Shown: positions 38,599 to 47,863, numbered from the stretch's first letter. The stretch: DNA of 56,341 bases from an uncultured Thiodictyon sp. (GCA_903837595.1 CAILVI010000190.1:1-56341); one strand, 5' to 3'. Program-made: numbers and translations. The notes: generated by a model not told the origin, from the sequence alone.

Positions 38599-40284
38599 AT
38601 GTACCAATACACTGCGCAAGATCAACAGCTGGTAGACGCACGCGTGACCGAGCTGCGCGATCAGCTCGCACGGAGCCGCGCCGGCACCCTCAGTGCCGAG
38701 GATTTGCGGCCCCTGCGCCTGCTCAACGGGCTCTACATCCTGCGCCACGGGCCCATGCTGCGGATTGCCGTTCCCTACGGACTGCTCGCCAGTGACCAGT
38801 TGCGCGTCCTGGCCCGGGTGGCCGAGGCTTATGGCGGTGGGCGCGGGCACTTCACCACCCGGCACAACTTCCAGATCTCCGGGCTGGTCCTGGAAGACGC
38901 CCCGTTGGTCCTCGCGGAGCTGGCGCAGGTGCAGCTGCATGCGATTCAGAGCTCCGGGAACTGCATTCGCAACATCACCTCCGACCCCCTGGCCGGGGCC
39001 GCCGCGGCTGAGCCCATGGACCCGCGCGCCTGGTGCGAGTTGTTGCGCCAATGGAGCGCCGGCCACCCGGGGTTCAGCCGCCTGCCGCGCAAGATCAAGA
39101 TCGCGGTCCAGGGGGTCGGGCCCGACCGCGCCCTGATCCGGGTGCAGGACATCGGGTTGAACCTGGTGCGTGATGCGGCGAAAGAGACTGGCTTTCGGGT
39201 CTATGTGGGGGGCGGGCTCGGCCGTACCCCGATGGCGGCGCTGGAGCTGGAGCCGTTCTTGCCGTGGCGCCATCTGCTGAGCTACTGCGAGGCGATCTGC
39301 CAGGTTTTCAATACGCAGGGCCGGCGGGACAATCCACACAAGTCTCGCCTCAAGTTCCTGGTCCGCGACCTCGGGATCGAGGAATTCCGCCGTCGGGTCG
39401 AGGCCGCCTGGGCGCCGCTGAAGGACGGCGCGCTGACGCTCACCGAGACTCAGGTCGCGCGGGTCGCCGGTCATTTCGCCGATCCGCCGTATCTCGATTT
39501 GACCGGTGACGACGCGCTGCACCTGCACCGGCTCGAGCGCGAACCGGCCTACGCCGCTTGGGTACGCCACAATGTGCAACCCCATCGGCGCCCCGGCTAC
39601 GCTATCGTCACCCTGTCCACCAAGCGCGTGGACAACGCCCCCGGCGATGTGTCCGCGGAGCAACTGCGACAGGCCGCCCAGTGGGCGGATGACTACAGCT
39701 TCGGCGAGGTCCGGGTCACCCAACGCCAGAACCTGGTGTTGGTCCAGGTGCGGCAGAGCGACCTGCACGGACTGTGGCGTCAGGCCGCCATCGCCGGACT
39801 GGCGAACCCCAACATCGGGCTGCTCACCGACATCATCGCCTGCCCCGGCGGGGACGAGTGCGACCTGGCCAATGCCCGGTCTGTGCCGCTGGTCAACGCC
39901 ATCCAGGCCAGGTTTGCGGACCAGGGTCTGCTGGAGAGGCTCGGGGCGCTGGTGGTCAATTGCTCCGGCTGCATGAACGGCTGCGCCCACCACCAGGTGG
40001 CAGACATCGGTATCCGGGGGATCGACAAGCAGGGGGCTGAGTATTACCAGCTGGGTCTTGGAGGCCGTGCGGGGGTCGATACCCGCTTTGGCACGGTCAT
40101 CGGCCCGGCGATTGCGGCCGCCGAGGTGCCCGCGACCTTGGAGCGTCTACTCGGGGCCTACCTCAACCATCGCCGCGAGTCAGAGCCCTTCAGCGATACC
40201 GTCCGGCGCATCGGCAACACGCCCTTCGCGACGGCCGCCTATGGGGCTGCTGAGCGGGCGGTACGGGAGTTGGCCCGGGCCTGA
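38599..40284 (+). CDS. siroheme and 4Fe-4S nitrite/sulfite reductase
   Basis: It catalyses six-electron reduction of sulfite to sulfide or nitrite to ammonia in the cytosol. The 561-residue protein has the duplicated ferredoxin-like half (GLYILRHGPMLRIAVPYG, then RGHFTTRHNFQISGL) and siroheme-contact segments. Both cysteine pairs for the 4Fe-4S-siroheme centre are present: C-x5-C in ACPGGDECDLA and C-x3-C in CSGCMNGCAHH. I start at ATG 38599 (MYQYTAQDQQ), since the 31 earlier in-frame codons look non-coding. Divergent linkage to cysB favours assimilatory sulfite reduction, but nitrite is possible from sequence alone. Loss of CysB means this gene is now constitutive or under another regulator (inference). 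Confidence 0.87.
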   Translation: MYQYTAQDQQLVDARVTELRDQLARSRAGTLSAEDLRPLRLLNGLYILRHGPMLRIAVPYGLLASDQLRVLARVAEAYGGGRGHFTTRHNFQISGLVLEDAPLVLAELAQVQLHAIQSSGNCIRNITSDPLAGAAAAEPMDPRAWCELLRQWSAGHPGFSRLPRKIKIAVQGVGPDRALIRVQDIGLNLVRDAAKETGFRVYVGGGLGRTPMAALELEPFLPWRHLLSYCEAICQVFNTQGRRDNPHKSRLKFLVRDLGIEEFRRRVEAAWAPLKDGALTLTETQVARVAGHFADPPYLDLTGDDALHLHRLEREPAYAAWVRHNVQPHRRPGYAIVTLSTKRVDNAPGDVSAEQLRQAAQWADDYSFGEVRVTQRQNLVLVQVRQSDLHGLWRQAAIAGLANPNIGLLTDIIACPGGDECDLANARSVPLVNAIQARFADQGLLERLGALVVNCSGCMNGCAHHQVADIGIRGIDKQGAEYYQLGLGGRAGVDTRFGTVIGPAIAAAEVPATLERLLGAYLNHRRESEPFSDTVRRIGNTPFATAAYGAAERAVRELARA

Positions 40285-40630
40285 GTCAGTCGCGTACCGA
40301 CGTTCCCAATGGCTCACGCCAAAGCGCCAAGCTCGCCAAGAAATACAATAGGGTAAGAGAAGTTGCGAGAGCGTCCGTTGGCTCGCTGCTCCAACGCCGA
40401 TGACGCACTGGAAAACCTTGGCGAACTTGGCGCCTTGGCGTGACAACGGCTTTTTCCAGGGTCGGACGTCCAGGAGGTGCTGCGTGGACCGGTTGGCGCC
40501 GGGCATCCCGATCAGTCGGCGATCCGTGGTAATGTCGCGCAGCAGTGTTCGCGCCCATTCCCGGCCCATGGCCGGCCCATTGCCGCTCGGGCGCGGCACG
40601 CTCGTGTCGTTCACCGTCCTGGAGCCCCCC
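40285..40630. other. intergenic stretch with a 26-bp inverted repeat
   Basis: No gene is seen. Arms at 40315-40340 and 40417-40442 are reverse complements with two mismatches (core CGCCAAGxxCGCCAAG) around a 76-nt loop. The motif CGCCAAG-x-GCCAAG is a familiar dispersed repeat type in proteobacteria. It lacks a T-run. Confidence 0.7.
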
Positions 40631-41629
40631 ATGCCCAGATTCGCTACAGTCACCGCGCTCGCCCTGAGTCTACTGTGCATCGCCGGCTGCGCCGGCGTGG
40701 GACCGGTCCCCTGGCGTGCGGCCATGGAGCCGCAACCGCCCATGGCGTCCAGTTCTCCCATGTACACGGCGGTCAGCCCCAGCGCGGCCGCGAGTCAAGA
40801 GGTCTTGAATGCCGCCCGGGTCTGCTGCAATGCACTCTCAGGGCTGCGCTTTGCGCCGCTGGACACCGCCGGCAGTGCGTTTTACCAGGTGGATGGCAAG
40901 GCCCAGGCCTTTGACTTTTCGACCGGCAAGAGCCTGCTCCAGGCCTTTGAGATCCCGGACGACCTGCAGCGCGCCACCCTCACCATCGATGCCATCGCCG
41001 GGGCCACGGTCTTCGTCCCCACGGTGCTGATTCTGGACCGCAATTACCGGGTGAGTCGCGCCATCGACTCCAGCACGTTCAAGTACACCCCGGCCGGCTT
41101 CATGGAACCCCAGCGCCTGCGGGGGAAGGTCTATCTGGACCGCCATCGCGGGGGCGACCTGGCGGCCGAAAAATATCTGGTCGTTTTTACCACCGACCAG
41201 GCGCTGCGCGGTTCCACCCGGATGATGAGTGAGGCCAAGCTGTATGCCCGGGCCCAGGGGCTGGAGGATCCGCGTCTCCCCGACCCGGTGGCGCAACACG
41301 CCGCGACCGGAGTTTTTCGGATGTCCGTGGGGGACCTGGAGACCGCCGCCTCCACTACCCAATATGGCCGGCAGCGGCGCGGTGCCGGCCGCTATGTGGC
41401 CGTCGCCCCGCGCGCCGCGACCCGGTCATCCCGCACGGCCCGGGCGCCGGCGCGCGCCGCCGCCCGGCCGCCCATGCGCAAGGAGACCCAGACCATGTAT
41501 AACCGGATGATCCAGGACTCGGTGGAACTCGGCGACATGGATCGAGCCTGGCGGCTGGTGCAGGAGGCCGAGCGGGCCGGGTCCGCCACCGCCCGTCAGA
41601 CCTTCTTGACCGCAGTGGAGAACAAATAG
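40631..41629 (+). CDS. MalM-like lipoprotein
   Basis: MalM is a periplasmic protein of maltose operons with no known activity. The 332-residue product begins with a lipoprotein signal ending LLCIAGC (lipidated Cys19 or nearby). It continues with the family domain: NALSGLRFAPLDTAGSAFYQVDGKAQAFDFSTGKSLLQAFEIPD, FVPTVLILDRNYRVSR, and YLVVFTTDQALRGST. The C-terminal 100 residues are extra: a basic Ala/Arg-rich linker and a short helical segment (MIQDSVELGDMDRAWRLVQEAERAG). The start ATG 40631 has GGAG 6 nt upstream; earlier in-frame codons run through the inverted-repeat region. malQ follows after 84 nt, supporting a maltodextrin link. Confidence 0.8.
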   Translation: MPRFATVTALALSLLCIAGCAGVGPVPWRAAMEPQPPMASSSPMYTAVSPSAAASQEVLNAARVCCNALSGLRFAPLDTAGSAFYQVDGKAQAFDFSTGKSLLQAFEIPDDLQRATLTIDAIAGATVFVPTVLILDRNYRVSRAIDSSTFKYTPAGFMEPQRLRGKVYLDRHRGGDLAAEKYLVVFTTDQALRGSTRMMSEAKLYARAQGLEDPRLPDPVAQHAATGVFRMSVGDLETAASTTQYGRQRRGAGRYVAVAPRAATRSSRTARAPARAAARPPMRKETQTMYNRMIQDSVELGDMDRAWRLVQEAERAGSATARQTFLTAVENK

Positions 41630-41713
41630 CGGTCGCGTGCATTGAACGGTCGGCTTTTTCCCAGGTATTCGGTAGACTTCCCGACCTTGCTCCCACTCAC
41701 GCCCGGAGTCCCC

Positions 41714-43228
41714 ATGCACCGTACCAGCGGCATCCTGCTGCACCCCACCTCCCTTCCCGGCCCCTTCGGCATCGGCGACCTGGGACCGGCGGCCTACCGC
41801 TTCGTCGATTTGCTCAGCGAGGCCGGGCAGGGGCTCTGGCAGGTCCTGCCGCTCGGGCCCACCGGCTACCGGGACTCGCCCTATCAATGCACCAGCGCCT
41901 ATGCCGGCAATCCCTTGCTGATCAGCCCGGAGGCGTTGCTCGCCGCCGGTTGGATCGATCCCGCGGACCTGGAACACCCGGACTTTCCGGAGGATCAGGT
42001 CAACTTCGGCGAGGTCCACTGCTGGAAGCGGACCCTGCTCGATCGCGCCTACCAGGGGTTTCTGGCTCGTGCCGATCAATCCCAACGCGATGCCTATGCC
42101 CGTTTCCAGGAGGAGCAGCGCGACTGGCTTCCGGAGTATGCGCTGTTCAGTGCGCTCAAGATCGCTAACAAAGAGCGCCCTTGGACCGAATGGTCGCCGC
42201 GGCTCGCCCTGCGTGATCGCAAGACGCTGACGGCCTGGAAACGGACCCACAAGGCGAAGATCGACCGCGAGTGTCTGGTGCAATTCCTGTTCTTCAGCCA
42301 GTGGTCGGCGTTGCGTGACTACGCCCATGTCCGCGGGGTCCATTTCGTCGGTGACATGCCGATCTTCGTCGCCCACGATTCGGCCGAGGTCTGGGCCCAT
42401 CGCGAGTGGTTCCAGCTGGAGCCGGACGGCCAGCCGACGGTCATCGCCGGGGTGCCGCCGGACTATTTCAGCCCCACCGGTCAACGCTGGGGCAACCCGC
42501 TCTACGACTGGCCGGCCCTGGCCGCCGACGGCTACGGGTTCTGGGTGCAGCGCCTGCGCCACCTGCTCACGGTCACCGACCTGGTGCGGGTGGACCACTT
42601 CCGCGGTTTTGCCGGTTATTGGGAGGTCCCGGCGAGCGAGGCGACCGCCGTCAATGGCCGCTGGGTCACCGGGCCGGGGATGGCCCTGTTCGATGCACTT
42701 TCTAAGGCACTGGGAGCGGACCTGCCGCTGATCGCCGAGGACCTGGGGGTCATCACCCCTGACGTCGAGGCCCTGCGCGACGGGCTCGCCCTGCCGGGCA
42801 TGGCCATCCTCCAGTTCGCCTTTGAGAATACGGACGGCTGTGGACATTGCGGCTTCCTGCCCCACCACCACCGGCCGCGGCTGGTGGTCTACACCGGCAC
42901 GCACGACAACAACACCGTCGTCGGCTGGTGGTCGGAACAGGACGCGGCGACTCGCGATTGGGTTCAACGCTATCTCAACACCGACTGCGGTGAGCCCCAT
43001 TGGGCCTTCATCCGCGCCGCCCTGGGCTCGGTGGCGGCCGCGGCGCTGTTCCCGATGCAGGACCTGCTGGGCGCCGGGGCGGAGGCGACCATGAACCGCC
43101 CGGGCACCGCGGAGGGCAACTGGGTGTGGCGTTATCGGGCGGCGGACCTGGACCCCGCGTCCGCTGGCAGGCTGCGGGACCTGAGCCGGATGTACGGGCG
43201 CGAATCCTATCCGGTGGGCGGGGAGTGA
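41714..43228 (+). CDS. malQ: 4-alpha-glucanotransferase (amylomaltase)
   Basis: It transfers segments of alpha-1,4-glucan between acceptors in the cytosol, used in maltodextrin and glycogen metabolism (GH77). The 504-residue length is typical of the short bacterial form. Landmarks are RTSGILLHPTSLPGPFGIGDLG at the N-terminus, WQVLPLGPTGYRDSPYQCTSAYAGNPLLIS, and VRVDHFRGFAGYWEVP with the nucleophile Asp. The acid/base Glu is in LPLIAEDLGVITPDV, and YTGTHDNNTVVGWW contains the transition-state Asp. The start ATG 41714 has GGAG close upstream. It follows the MalM-like gene and is convergent with queF, with a hairpin between. Confidence 0.96.
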   Translation: MHRTSGILLHPTSLPGPFGIGDLGPAAYRFVDLLSEAGQGLWQVLPLGPTGYRDSPYQCTSAYAGNPLLISPEALLAAGWIDPADLEHPDFPEDQVNFGEVHCWKRTLLDRAYQGFLARADQSQRDAYARFQEEQRDWLPEYALFSALKIANKERPWTEWSPRLALRDRKTLTAWKRTHKAKIDRECLVQFLFFSQWSALRDYAHVRGVHFVGDMPIFVAHDSAEVWAHREWFQLEPDGQPTVIAGVPPDYFSPTGQRWGNPLYDWPALAADGYGFWVQRLRHLLTVTDLVRVDHFRGFAGYWEVPASEATAVNGRWVTGPGMALFDALSKALGADLPLIAEDLGVITPDVEALRDGLALPGMAILQFAFENTDGCGHCGFLPHHHRPRLVVYTGTHDNNTVVGWWSEQDAATRDWVQRYLNTDCGEPHWAFIRAALGSVAAAALFPMQDLLGAGAEATMNRPGTAEGNWVWRYRAADLDPASAGRLRDLSRMYGRESYPVGGE

Positions 43229-43242
43229 TGGGCTCGCGGACG

Positions 43243-43266
43243 TAGGTGCGACTTCAGCCGCACCTA
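43243..43266. terminator. hairpin between convergent malQ and queF
   Basis: An 8-bp perfect stem TAGGTGCG / CGCACCTA with an 8-nt loop lies in the 43-nt gap between two convergent stops. It could terminate both ways but has no T-tract longer than two and resembles a REP unit. Confidence 0.5.
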
Positions 43267-43271
43267 GATTC

Positions 43272-43661
43272 TTATGGGAGTTCGACCAGCGACGGCGCCG
43301 CCCAGGCGGGTGCGCGGTGCTCGGCTACCACCGTGGTGTCGATCCCGCCGCGCACGTTGAAATCCGCGGTCAGGCGCATGAAGCGGGGCTTGGTTGCCTC
43401 CACCAGATCGTCGAGGATGCGATTGGTCACTGCCTCGTGGAAGGCGCCCTCGTCGCGATAGGACCAGACATAGAGCTTGAGCGCCTTGAGTTCGACGCAC
43501 AGCCGGTCCGGGATATACTCCAGGGTCAGTTCAGCGAAGTCCGGCTGTCCGGTCTTGGGGCACAGGCAGGTGAACTCGGGCACGCGGATGCGGATGGTGT
43601 AATCACGCCCGGGCTGAGGGTTGTCGAAGGTCTCGAGTGAGCGGCTGGGTGCGCTGGGCAT
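43272..43661 (-). CDS. queF: NADPH-dependent 7-cyano-7-deazaguanine reductase
   Basis: QueF reduces the nitrile of preQ0 to the amine preQ1 in queuosine biosynthesis. The 129-residue product is the short, unimodular type. The catalytic Cys34 is in [14 protein letters not shown] with the partner Asp41; the ELKALKLY segment and the later FHE segment ([15 protein letters not shown]) hold the substrate and NADPH residues. The start is the ATG ending at 43661, preceded by GGAG; the open frame continues far upstream but is not family-like. Other queuosine genes are not in the window. Confidence 0.93.
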   Translation of the reverse strand: MPSAPSRSLETFDNPQPGRDYTIRIRVPEFTCLCPKTGQPDFAELTLEYIPDRLCVELKALKLYVWSYRDEGAFHEAVTNRILDDLVEATKPRFMRLTADFNVRGGIDTTVVAEHRAPAWAAPSLVELP

Positions 43662-44003
43662 GGGGGTGTCTCCGGGGTCGGGCGGTTCGGGTCGGCGGCG
43701 TGGGCCGCCGGGGCAATCCGCTAGTGTACCTGGCTGGGGGAGGGCGGACAGTCCGGTTGGGGGCGCGACTGGCCTCATCCTGGGCTCGCTGTTGTGGGGC
43801 CATCTCACGCTTGTGTGCGCGTCTGTCCGGATGCGCATGCGCCACACTAAGTTACCCGCTGCTGGAGCGGCGCAACGGTATTGCCACGGTTAGCGCTTGG
43901 GGAACGCGAAGAGCGACGATCAAGGCCTTAGATCCTGGGCCGTCAGCAGTGCATCCCGGTGCGCTGGCAATGCGAGCGCGGTGTTCGTCTCAGGCGAGCA
44001 CGA
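43662..44003. other. intergenic stretch, nothing recognised
   Basis: These 342 bases separate the queF start from the end of the serine hydrolase gene. Short overlapping frames exist on both strands but none has a ribosome-binding site or recognisable product. queF's promoter should lie here; no clear -35/-10 pair was seen. Confidence 0.55.
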
Positions 44004-45209
44004 CTATGGGTGCGGCGAGGTGAACATGCCGTCCTCGAGTTGCTCCAGTGGTGGCCAAGCGAAGGCCTGGGCCAGCGCATTGACCACCGCTTGCGCAAGT
44101 GGGCTCCCCGCGTCGGAGTTCGTCATTACCACGGCTCCCTGTCCGGTGTTGGGAAAGCCAATCATCCAGTTTTGGTACCCTGCATTATGTCCTTGCTTGA
44201 GAAAATGCAGCGTGCGTCCGGTTCCTCGCACCACTAGGCCAAGTCCGTAGAACCCATTGTCTGGCAGGGTCAGCATTTCCGTGGCACTGGCTTGATCGAG
44301 CATCGCGCCTGAGGTCCCGCGATAGGCATTCATCATCGCAATCACGAAGCGCGCCAAATCGGCGGGTGTACTCCAGAGTCCCGCGGCTGCCAGTTCCGGG
44401 AAAACGCGCCACTGTCCTTCCAAGGGTTGGCCGTCCTCCAGGTGTCCGCAAGCCGCCTGCTTAGCCAGCTGCGGCGGCAAGGGTTGCACGAAATAGCTAT
44501 GGCGCATACCGGCCGGTCTGAGGATCAGCTCTTTGGTAATGTCTGCAAACCGCCGGCCGGTGATATCTTCGATCAACTGTTCCATGATCTCATAACCGCC
44601 TCCGGAATAGGCATAGCGCTGGCCTGGAGGCGCCACCGCCTGTATCGGTGCGGAGGTCGCCGGCGGTTGGCCATTGAGGATTTCAACGAGTGTCGGTAGC
44701 GGCTGATTGGGCGGGTATCCGGAAAATCCGCTGAGATTGATGCCGGCGGTCATGTTGAGCAGTTCGCGCAGCGTGAGCTTGCGCTGCGGGTCAGGCGAGT
44801 ATTCAGAAAGGTGCCAGGACTTAAGCTCACGATCGACGTCGTCATCCAGGCTCATGCGTTTGAGTTGCACCAACTTCATGGCCGTGGCCGCCGCCACGGA
44901 TTTGGACAGCGAGGCCGCCTGAATCAACGTGTGCGGGGTGATCGGTTCGCTTTGCCCAGACTGCTTGTAGCCATCGGCGAGCGTTCCGGCGATCTGGTAA
45001 TCGTCGATGAGGGCGATACTGATCCCCGGAACATGGTCTCTTGCCATCGCTTGCGGCAGCGTCAGTGTCGCGCCATCCAACTGGACTTGCTCCAGCGCCT
45101 GTCGCAGCTGTTGCGCCGCCCCAGTCGGTGTCACGCTGGCCGGCCAAAAGAGCAGCATCATGACACTGCCGACGAGTGCAAGCAGTAGGGATTGGGTTAT
45201 TCTTTTCAT
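44004..45209 (-). CDS. serine hydrolase of the beta-lactamase/penicillin-binding family
   Basis: This is an exported 401-residue protein. The signal or anchor (MKRITQSLLLALVGSVMMLLFW) is followed by a class C-like serine hydrolase domain. The SxxK motif is SLSK in IQAASLSKSVAAA. The second-motif tyrosine is in YAYSGGGYEIM, typical of esterase or peptidase members rather than true AmpC. The third-box region is HNAGYQNWMIGFP (HxG-type). Substrate is unknown; D-amino-acid peptidase or esterase activity is possible. The ATG ending at 45209 is chosen over a TTG one codon earlier. It lies 47 nt downstream of ampD on the same strand, which hints at a cell-wall link. Confidence 0.85.
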   Translation of the reverse strand: MKRITQSLLLALVGSVMMLLFWPASVTPTGAAQQLRQALEQVQLDGATLTLPQAMARDHVPGISIALIDDYQIAGTLADGYKQSGQSEPITPHTLIQAASLSKSVAAATAMKLVQLKRMSLDDDVDRELKSWHLSEYSPDPQRKLTLRELLNMTAGINLSGFSGYPPNQPLPTLVEILNGQPPATSAPIQAVAPPGQRYAYSGGGYEIMEQLIEDITGRRFADITKELILRPAGMRHSYFVQPLPPQLAKQAACGHLEDGQPLEGQWRVFPELAAAGLWSTPADLARFVIAMMNAYRGTSGAMLDQASATEMLTLPDNGFYGLGLVVRGTGRTLHFLKQGHNAGYQNWMIGFPNTGQGAVVMTNSDAGSPLAQAVVNALAQAFAWPPLEQLEDGMFTSPHP

Positions 45210-45256
45210 CAAGGATTGCGCGTGCGGTCGTGATCGTGGTTCCGTGATCGCAGTAC

Positions 45257-45904
45257 CTAGGGCCGGCGTGACACCGCTTGCGCGGTGTCACGAGTGTGGG
45301 TGTGACAATGATCAAGGCCATGGTGGCGGATCAAGTCGCGATACCGCACCCAAGCGAAAAATGGCCCCGGGTCGGTCTTGCGCCCCGGTGCTATGTCACT
45401 ATGTCCGACGATGCGCTCGGGCGTAATGGCGGGATACTGGCAGAGGATGGCTAGGGTGCAGCGGGCGAGGGTCAGGTATTGCGCCGGCTCGAACGGTAGC
45501 GTGTCCGTGCCTTCCAGTTCGATGCCGATGGAGAATTCGTTGCAGCGCTCGCGCCCGCCGAAGCAGGAGCGCCCGGCGTGCCAGGCGCGGCGCCGGCAGG
45601 GCACGTATTGGATCAGGGCGCCGTCACGCCGGATCAAGAAATGGGTGGAGACAGGGCCGGCCGCGGCGGCGATGCGGTAATAGGGGTGGGCGGCCGGGTC
45701 GAGCCGGCCGAGAAAGAGGTCATCGATGGCACTGCCGCCGAATTCGCCCGGCGGCAGGCTGATGTTGTGGATGACCAACAGGTCGATTGCGGTACCCGCG
45801 GGGCGGTCATCGCAATGGGGCGAGGGGTGGTGTGCGGCGGCCAGGAGCCAGCCTGCGGGATCGATTTGCATTGCCGGGTCTTCAGTCGGGCATGGTGCAG
45901 TCAT
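45257..45904 (-). CDS. ampD: 1,6-anhydro-N-acetylmuramyl-L-alanine amidase
   Basis: AmpD cuts the peptide from anhydro-muropeptides in the cytosol during peptidoglycan recycling. Zinc ligands are visible: His in LLVIHNISLPPG, His near the second conserved block, and Asp in GHSDIAPGRKTDPGPFF, which also contains the catalytic Lys. THFLIRRDGALIQYVP and AWHAGRSCFGGRERCNEFSIGIELEG are family signatures. The start ending at 45904 has GAGGGTGAC directly upstream; an internal ATG (MQIDPAGW) is possible. The last 15 or so residues (HTHTRDTAQAV) are encoded by a REP-like hairpin, so the tail is probably not ancestral. nagZ, which acts in the same pathway, is 2 kb away. Confidence 0.94.
   Translation of the reverse strand: MTAPCPTEDPAMQIDPAGWLLAAAHHPSPHCDDRPAGTAIDLLVIHNISLPPGEFGGSAIDDLFLGRLDPAAHPYYRIAAAAGPVSTHFLIRRDGALIQYVPCRRRAWHAGRSCFGGRERCNEFSIGIELEGTDTLPFEPAQYLTLARCTLAILCQYPAITPERIVGHSDIAPGRKTDPGPFFAWVRYRDLIRHHGLDHCHTHTRDTAQAVSRRP
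45268..45291. repeat. GTGACACCGC hairpin, REP-like copy 2, inside the ampD 3' end
   Basis: Arms GTGACACCGC and GCGGTGTCAC with a 4-nt loop, the same arms as at 976-998. The stop codon of ampD lies beyond it at 45257, so the repeat is translated. Confidence 0.75.
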
Positions 45905-45911
45905 GTCACCC

Positions 45912-46136
45912 TCACAGATAGGGAAGCATACCCTCAATCATCAGAACGGTCACGCACAGAAAGTGCCGCATCAGGCTCCCGGTGCGGGCGAAGTCCCAGG
46001 CCATGGCCTCGCCCAAGGGACAGAGGCCGGGCTTGAGCCCCTGGACGAACCGGCTCAAACCCACGGCCACCAGGGCGGTGCCCCACAGGACAGCGAGCGT
46101 TGGTCGGTTCTGGCCTGATGGCCTGATCAATGCCAT
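45912..46136 (-). CDS. small membrane protein of unknown function
   Basis: This is a 74-residue product with two predicted membrane segments: PTLAVLWGTALVAVGLSRFV (about 12-31) and MRHFLCVTVLMIEGMLPYL at the C-terminus. A loop PGLCPLGEAMAWDFARTG lies between. The start at the ATG ending at 46136 is the best of several; the ribosome-binding site is weak and the frame stays open far upstream. It is 7 nt upstream of ampD on the same strand, so they are probably co-transcribed. No family is recognised. Confidence 0.55.
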   Translation of the reverse strand: MALIRPSGQNRPTLAVLWGTALVAVGLSRFVQGLKPGLCPLGEAMAWDFARTGSLMRHFLCVTVLMIEGMLPYL

Positions 46137-46239
46137 GCTAACGCAGCCCGGGCGATCGGGTCGCGTCGAATCGGTCGCGTCTGTTCCCCGGTGACTGCGG
46201 GTGTCAATTTTGTTCTCAACCATGGGAGATTCCAAGGAT

Positions 46240-47118
46240 ATGCCGACGGTGCCATTGCCCTTGCCCAGTGCTGCGCTGCTGCGCGCCCAACTCCCCGCGC
46301 CGGACGTGATCGCCTCCCAGGTCCGGGCCGCCTTGGCGGAAGACTTGGGCGGGGGGGACCTGACGGCCGCCCTGCTCCCGGCGCACCAGCGCTCGCGGGT
46401 GGAGTTGATCACCCGGGAGGCGGCGGTGTTGAGCGGCAGCGCCTGGTACGAGGGCGTGTTTCGCCAACTCGATGCCGGCGTGATGCTCGACTGGGAGGCC
46501 CAGGACGGCGAGCCGATCCGCGCCGGCCAGCGGCTCTGTGTGCTCACTGGCCCCACGCGCGCCCTGCTCAGCGGCGAACGCACGGCCATGAACTATCTGC
46601 AGACCCTCTCCGGCACCGCCACCCGGGCGAGCCGCTATGCCGCGGCGGTTGCCGGGCTGCCGGTAAGCGTGCTGGACACCCGCAAGACCCTGCCGGGGCT
46701 GCGTCTCCAGCAGAAATATGCGGTGCTGTGCGGCGGCTGCCACAACCACCGGATCGGGCTCTACGATGCGATCCTGATCAAGGAGAATCACATCCTGGCC
46801 GCCGGCTCCATCGGCGCCGCCCTGGCGGCCGCGCGCGCCGGCAATCCGGGCGTCGCCATCCAGATCGAGGTGGAGAACCTGGCGGAGCTCGGTGAGGCCC
46901 TGGACGCGGGGGCGCTCCTGATCCTGTTGGACAACTTTACCCTCGACGAGCTGCGTCAGGCGGTGGCGCATACCGCCGGTCGGGCGCAACTGGAGGCCTC
47001 GGGCAACGTCAACCTGAGCACCGTGCGGGCGATTGCCGAGACCGGGGTGCATCGCATCTCGGTCGGCGACCTGACCAAGGACGTGACCGCCGTCGACCTC
47101 TCGATGCGCTTCGTCTGA
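46240..47118 (+). CDS. nadC: quinolinate phosphoribosyltransferase (decarboxylating)
   Basis: NadC converts quinolinate and PRPP to nicotinate mononucleotide, releasing CO2, in NAD synthesis. The roughly 292-residue protein shows [34 protein letters not shown], the signature [39 protein letters not shown], and [12 protein letters not shown] near the end, which together form the active site. The start is uncertain among GTG 46201, ATG 46222 and ATG 46240; I prefer 46240, with GGAG about 11 nt upstream and AAGG near it. The membrane-protein gene follows after 10 nt. Confidence 0.94.
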   Translation: MPTVPLPLPSAALLRAQLPAPDVIASQVRAALAEDLGGGDLTAALLPAHQRSRVELITREAAVLSGSAWYEGVFRQLDAGVMLDWEAQDGEPIRAGQRLCVLTGPTRALLSGERTAMNYLQTLSGTATRASRYAAAVAGLPVSVLDTRKTLPGLRLQQKYAVLCGGCHNHRIGLYDAILIKENHILAAGSIGAALAAARAGNPGVAIQIEVENLAELGEALDAGALLILLDNFTLDELRQAVAHTAGRAQLEASGNVNLSTVRAIAETGVHRISVGDLTKDVTAVDLSMRFV

Positions 47119-47128
47119 GTCGCAGACG

Positions 47129-47821
47129 ATGCTCGATTTTCCACTGAGCCTCGCACTCTATAACTTTCTGCCGGTGGCCCTGACCGGCGTTGCGCTGTGG
47201 TTCGTCACCCGCTACGTGGCGGACCAGGATCCGGCAGACGAGCGGCCGGCGCTGCTGGGCGGCTTTCTCATCGTGGCGGGCGGACTGTCCAAGGCGACTT
47301 GGAAGCTCATCGCCGCGGCGACCGGGACCGACCTGGTGTGGCTCGCCACGGCCCTGTTCCCGCTGATGGCCCTGGGGTTCGCCCTGCTTGCCGTCGCCCT
47401 GTGGGGTGCCGTCTGGCGTCAATTTGGGCGGCACGCCCCCGCCCGGCGGTGGCGGGTCGCGGCGCTCCTGGTGCTGGTGGCCTTCGCCGCCGCGGCGTTA
47501 AGGCAATGGGTGTTCGAGTTGCCCCGCGGCTGGTTCCTGCCCCTGCTGATCCTCGTGAGTCTCGGCAATCTGGCAGCGAGCGCGCTGCTGATCGCCGCCG
47601 CGCTGGCTCGGCGGCGCTGGGGCACGGCACTGCTGTTCGCGGTCAATCTGCTGATGATCTTTGCGCTCCAGCCGATCGCCATGATGAACCCCAAGACGCT
47701 GGCCATGCACTGGCTCGAGCAGTCACTCACGGTGCTCGGTACCGCCTGCTTCGCGCTGGCGGCCTATCAGCAATGGCGGCTGCACCGACCCAGCCCGCCG
47801 CCGCATCTGACGCAGCATTGA
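47129..47821 (+). CDS. integral membrane protein of unknown function
   Basis: This is a 230-residue protein with about seven hydrophobic helices (FLPVALTGVALWFVTRYVA; LLGGFLIVAGGLSKATWKL; LVWLATALFPLMALGFALLAVALWGAVW; WRVAALLVLVAFAAAALRQWVF; FLPLLILVSLGNLAASALLIA; GTALLFAVNLLMIFALQPIAMM; LTVLGTACFALAAYQQW). The acidic first loop (DQDPADERPA) is probably exposed. No transporter or enzyme signature was recognised. It starts 10 nt after nadC and so is likely co-transcribed, but a link to NAD metabolism is not evident. Confidence 0.7.
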   Translation: MLDFPLSLALYNFLPVALTGVALWFVTRYVADQDPADERPALLGGFLIVAGGLSKATWKLIAAATGTDLVWLATALFPLMALGFALLAVALWGAVWRQFGRHAPARRWRVAALLVLVAFAAAALRQWVFELPRGWFLPLLILVSLGNLAASALLIAAALARRRWGTALLFAVNLLMIFALQPIAMMNPKTLAMHWLEQSLTVLGTACFALAAYQQWRLHRPSPPPHLTQH

Positions 47822-47863
47822 TCTTTCGAGGTTCCTGGGAGTGTGTTAAAACCCCGGATTGAA

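Noticed and set aside
45912-46589. The full 225-codon minus-strand frame as one gene
   Set aside because: Its first two thirds are antisense to nadC and lack coding character; only the last 74 codons form a plausible membrane protein.
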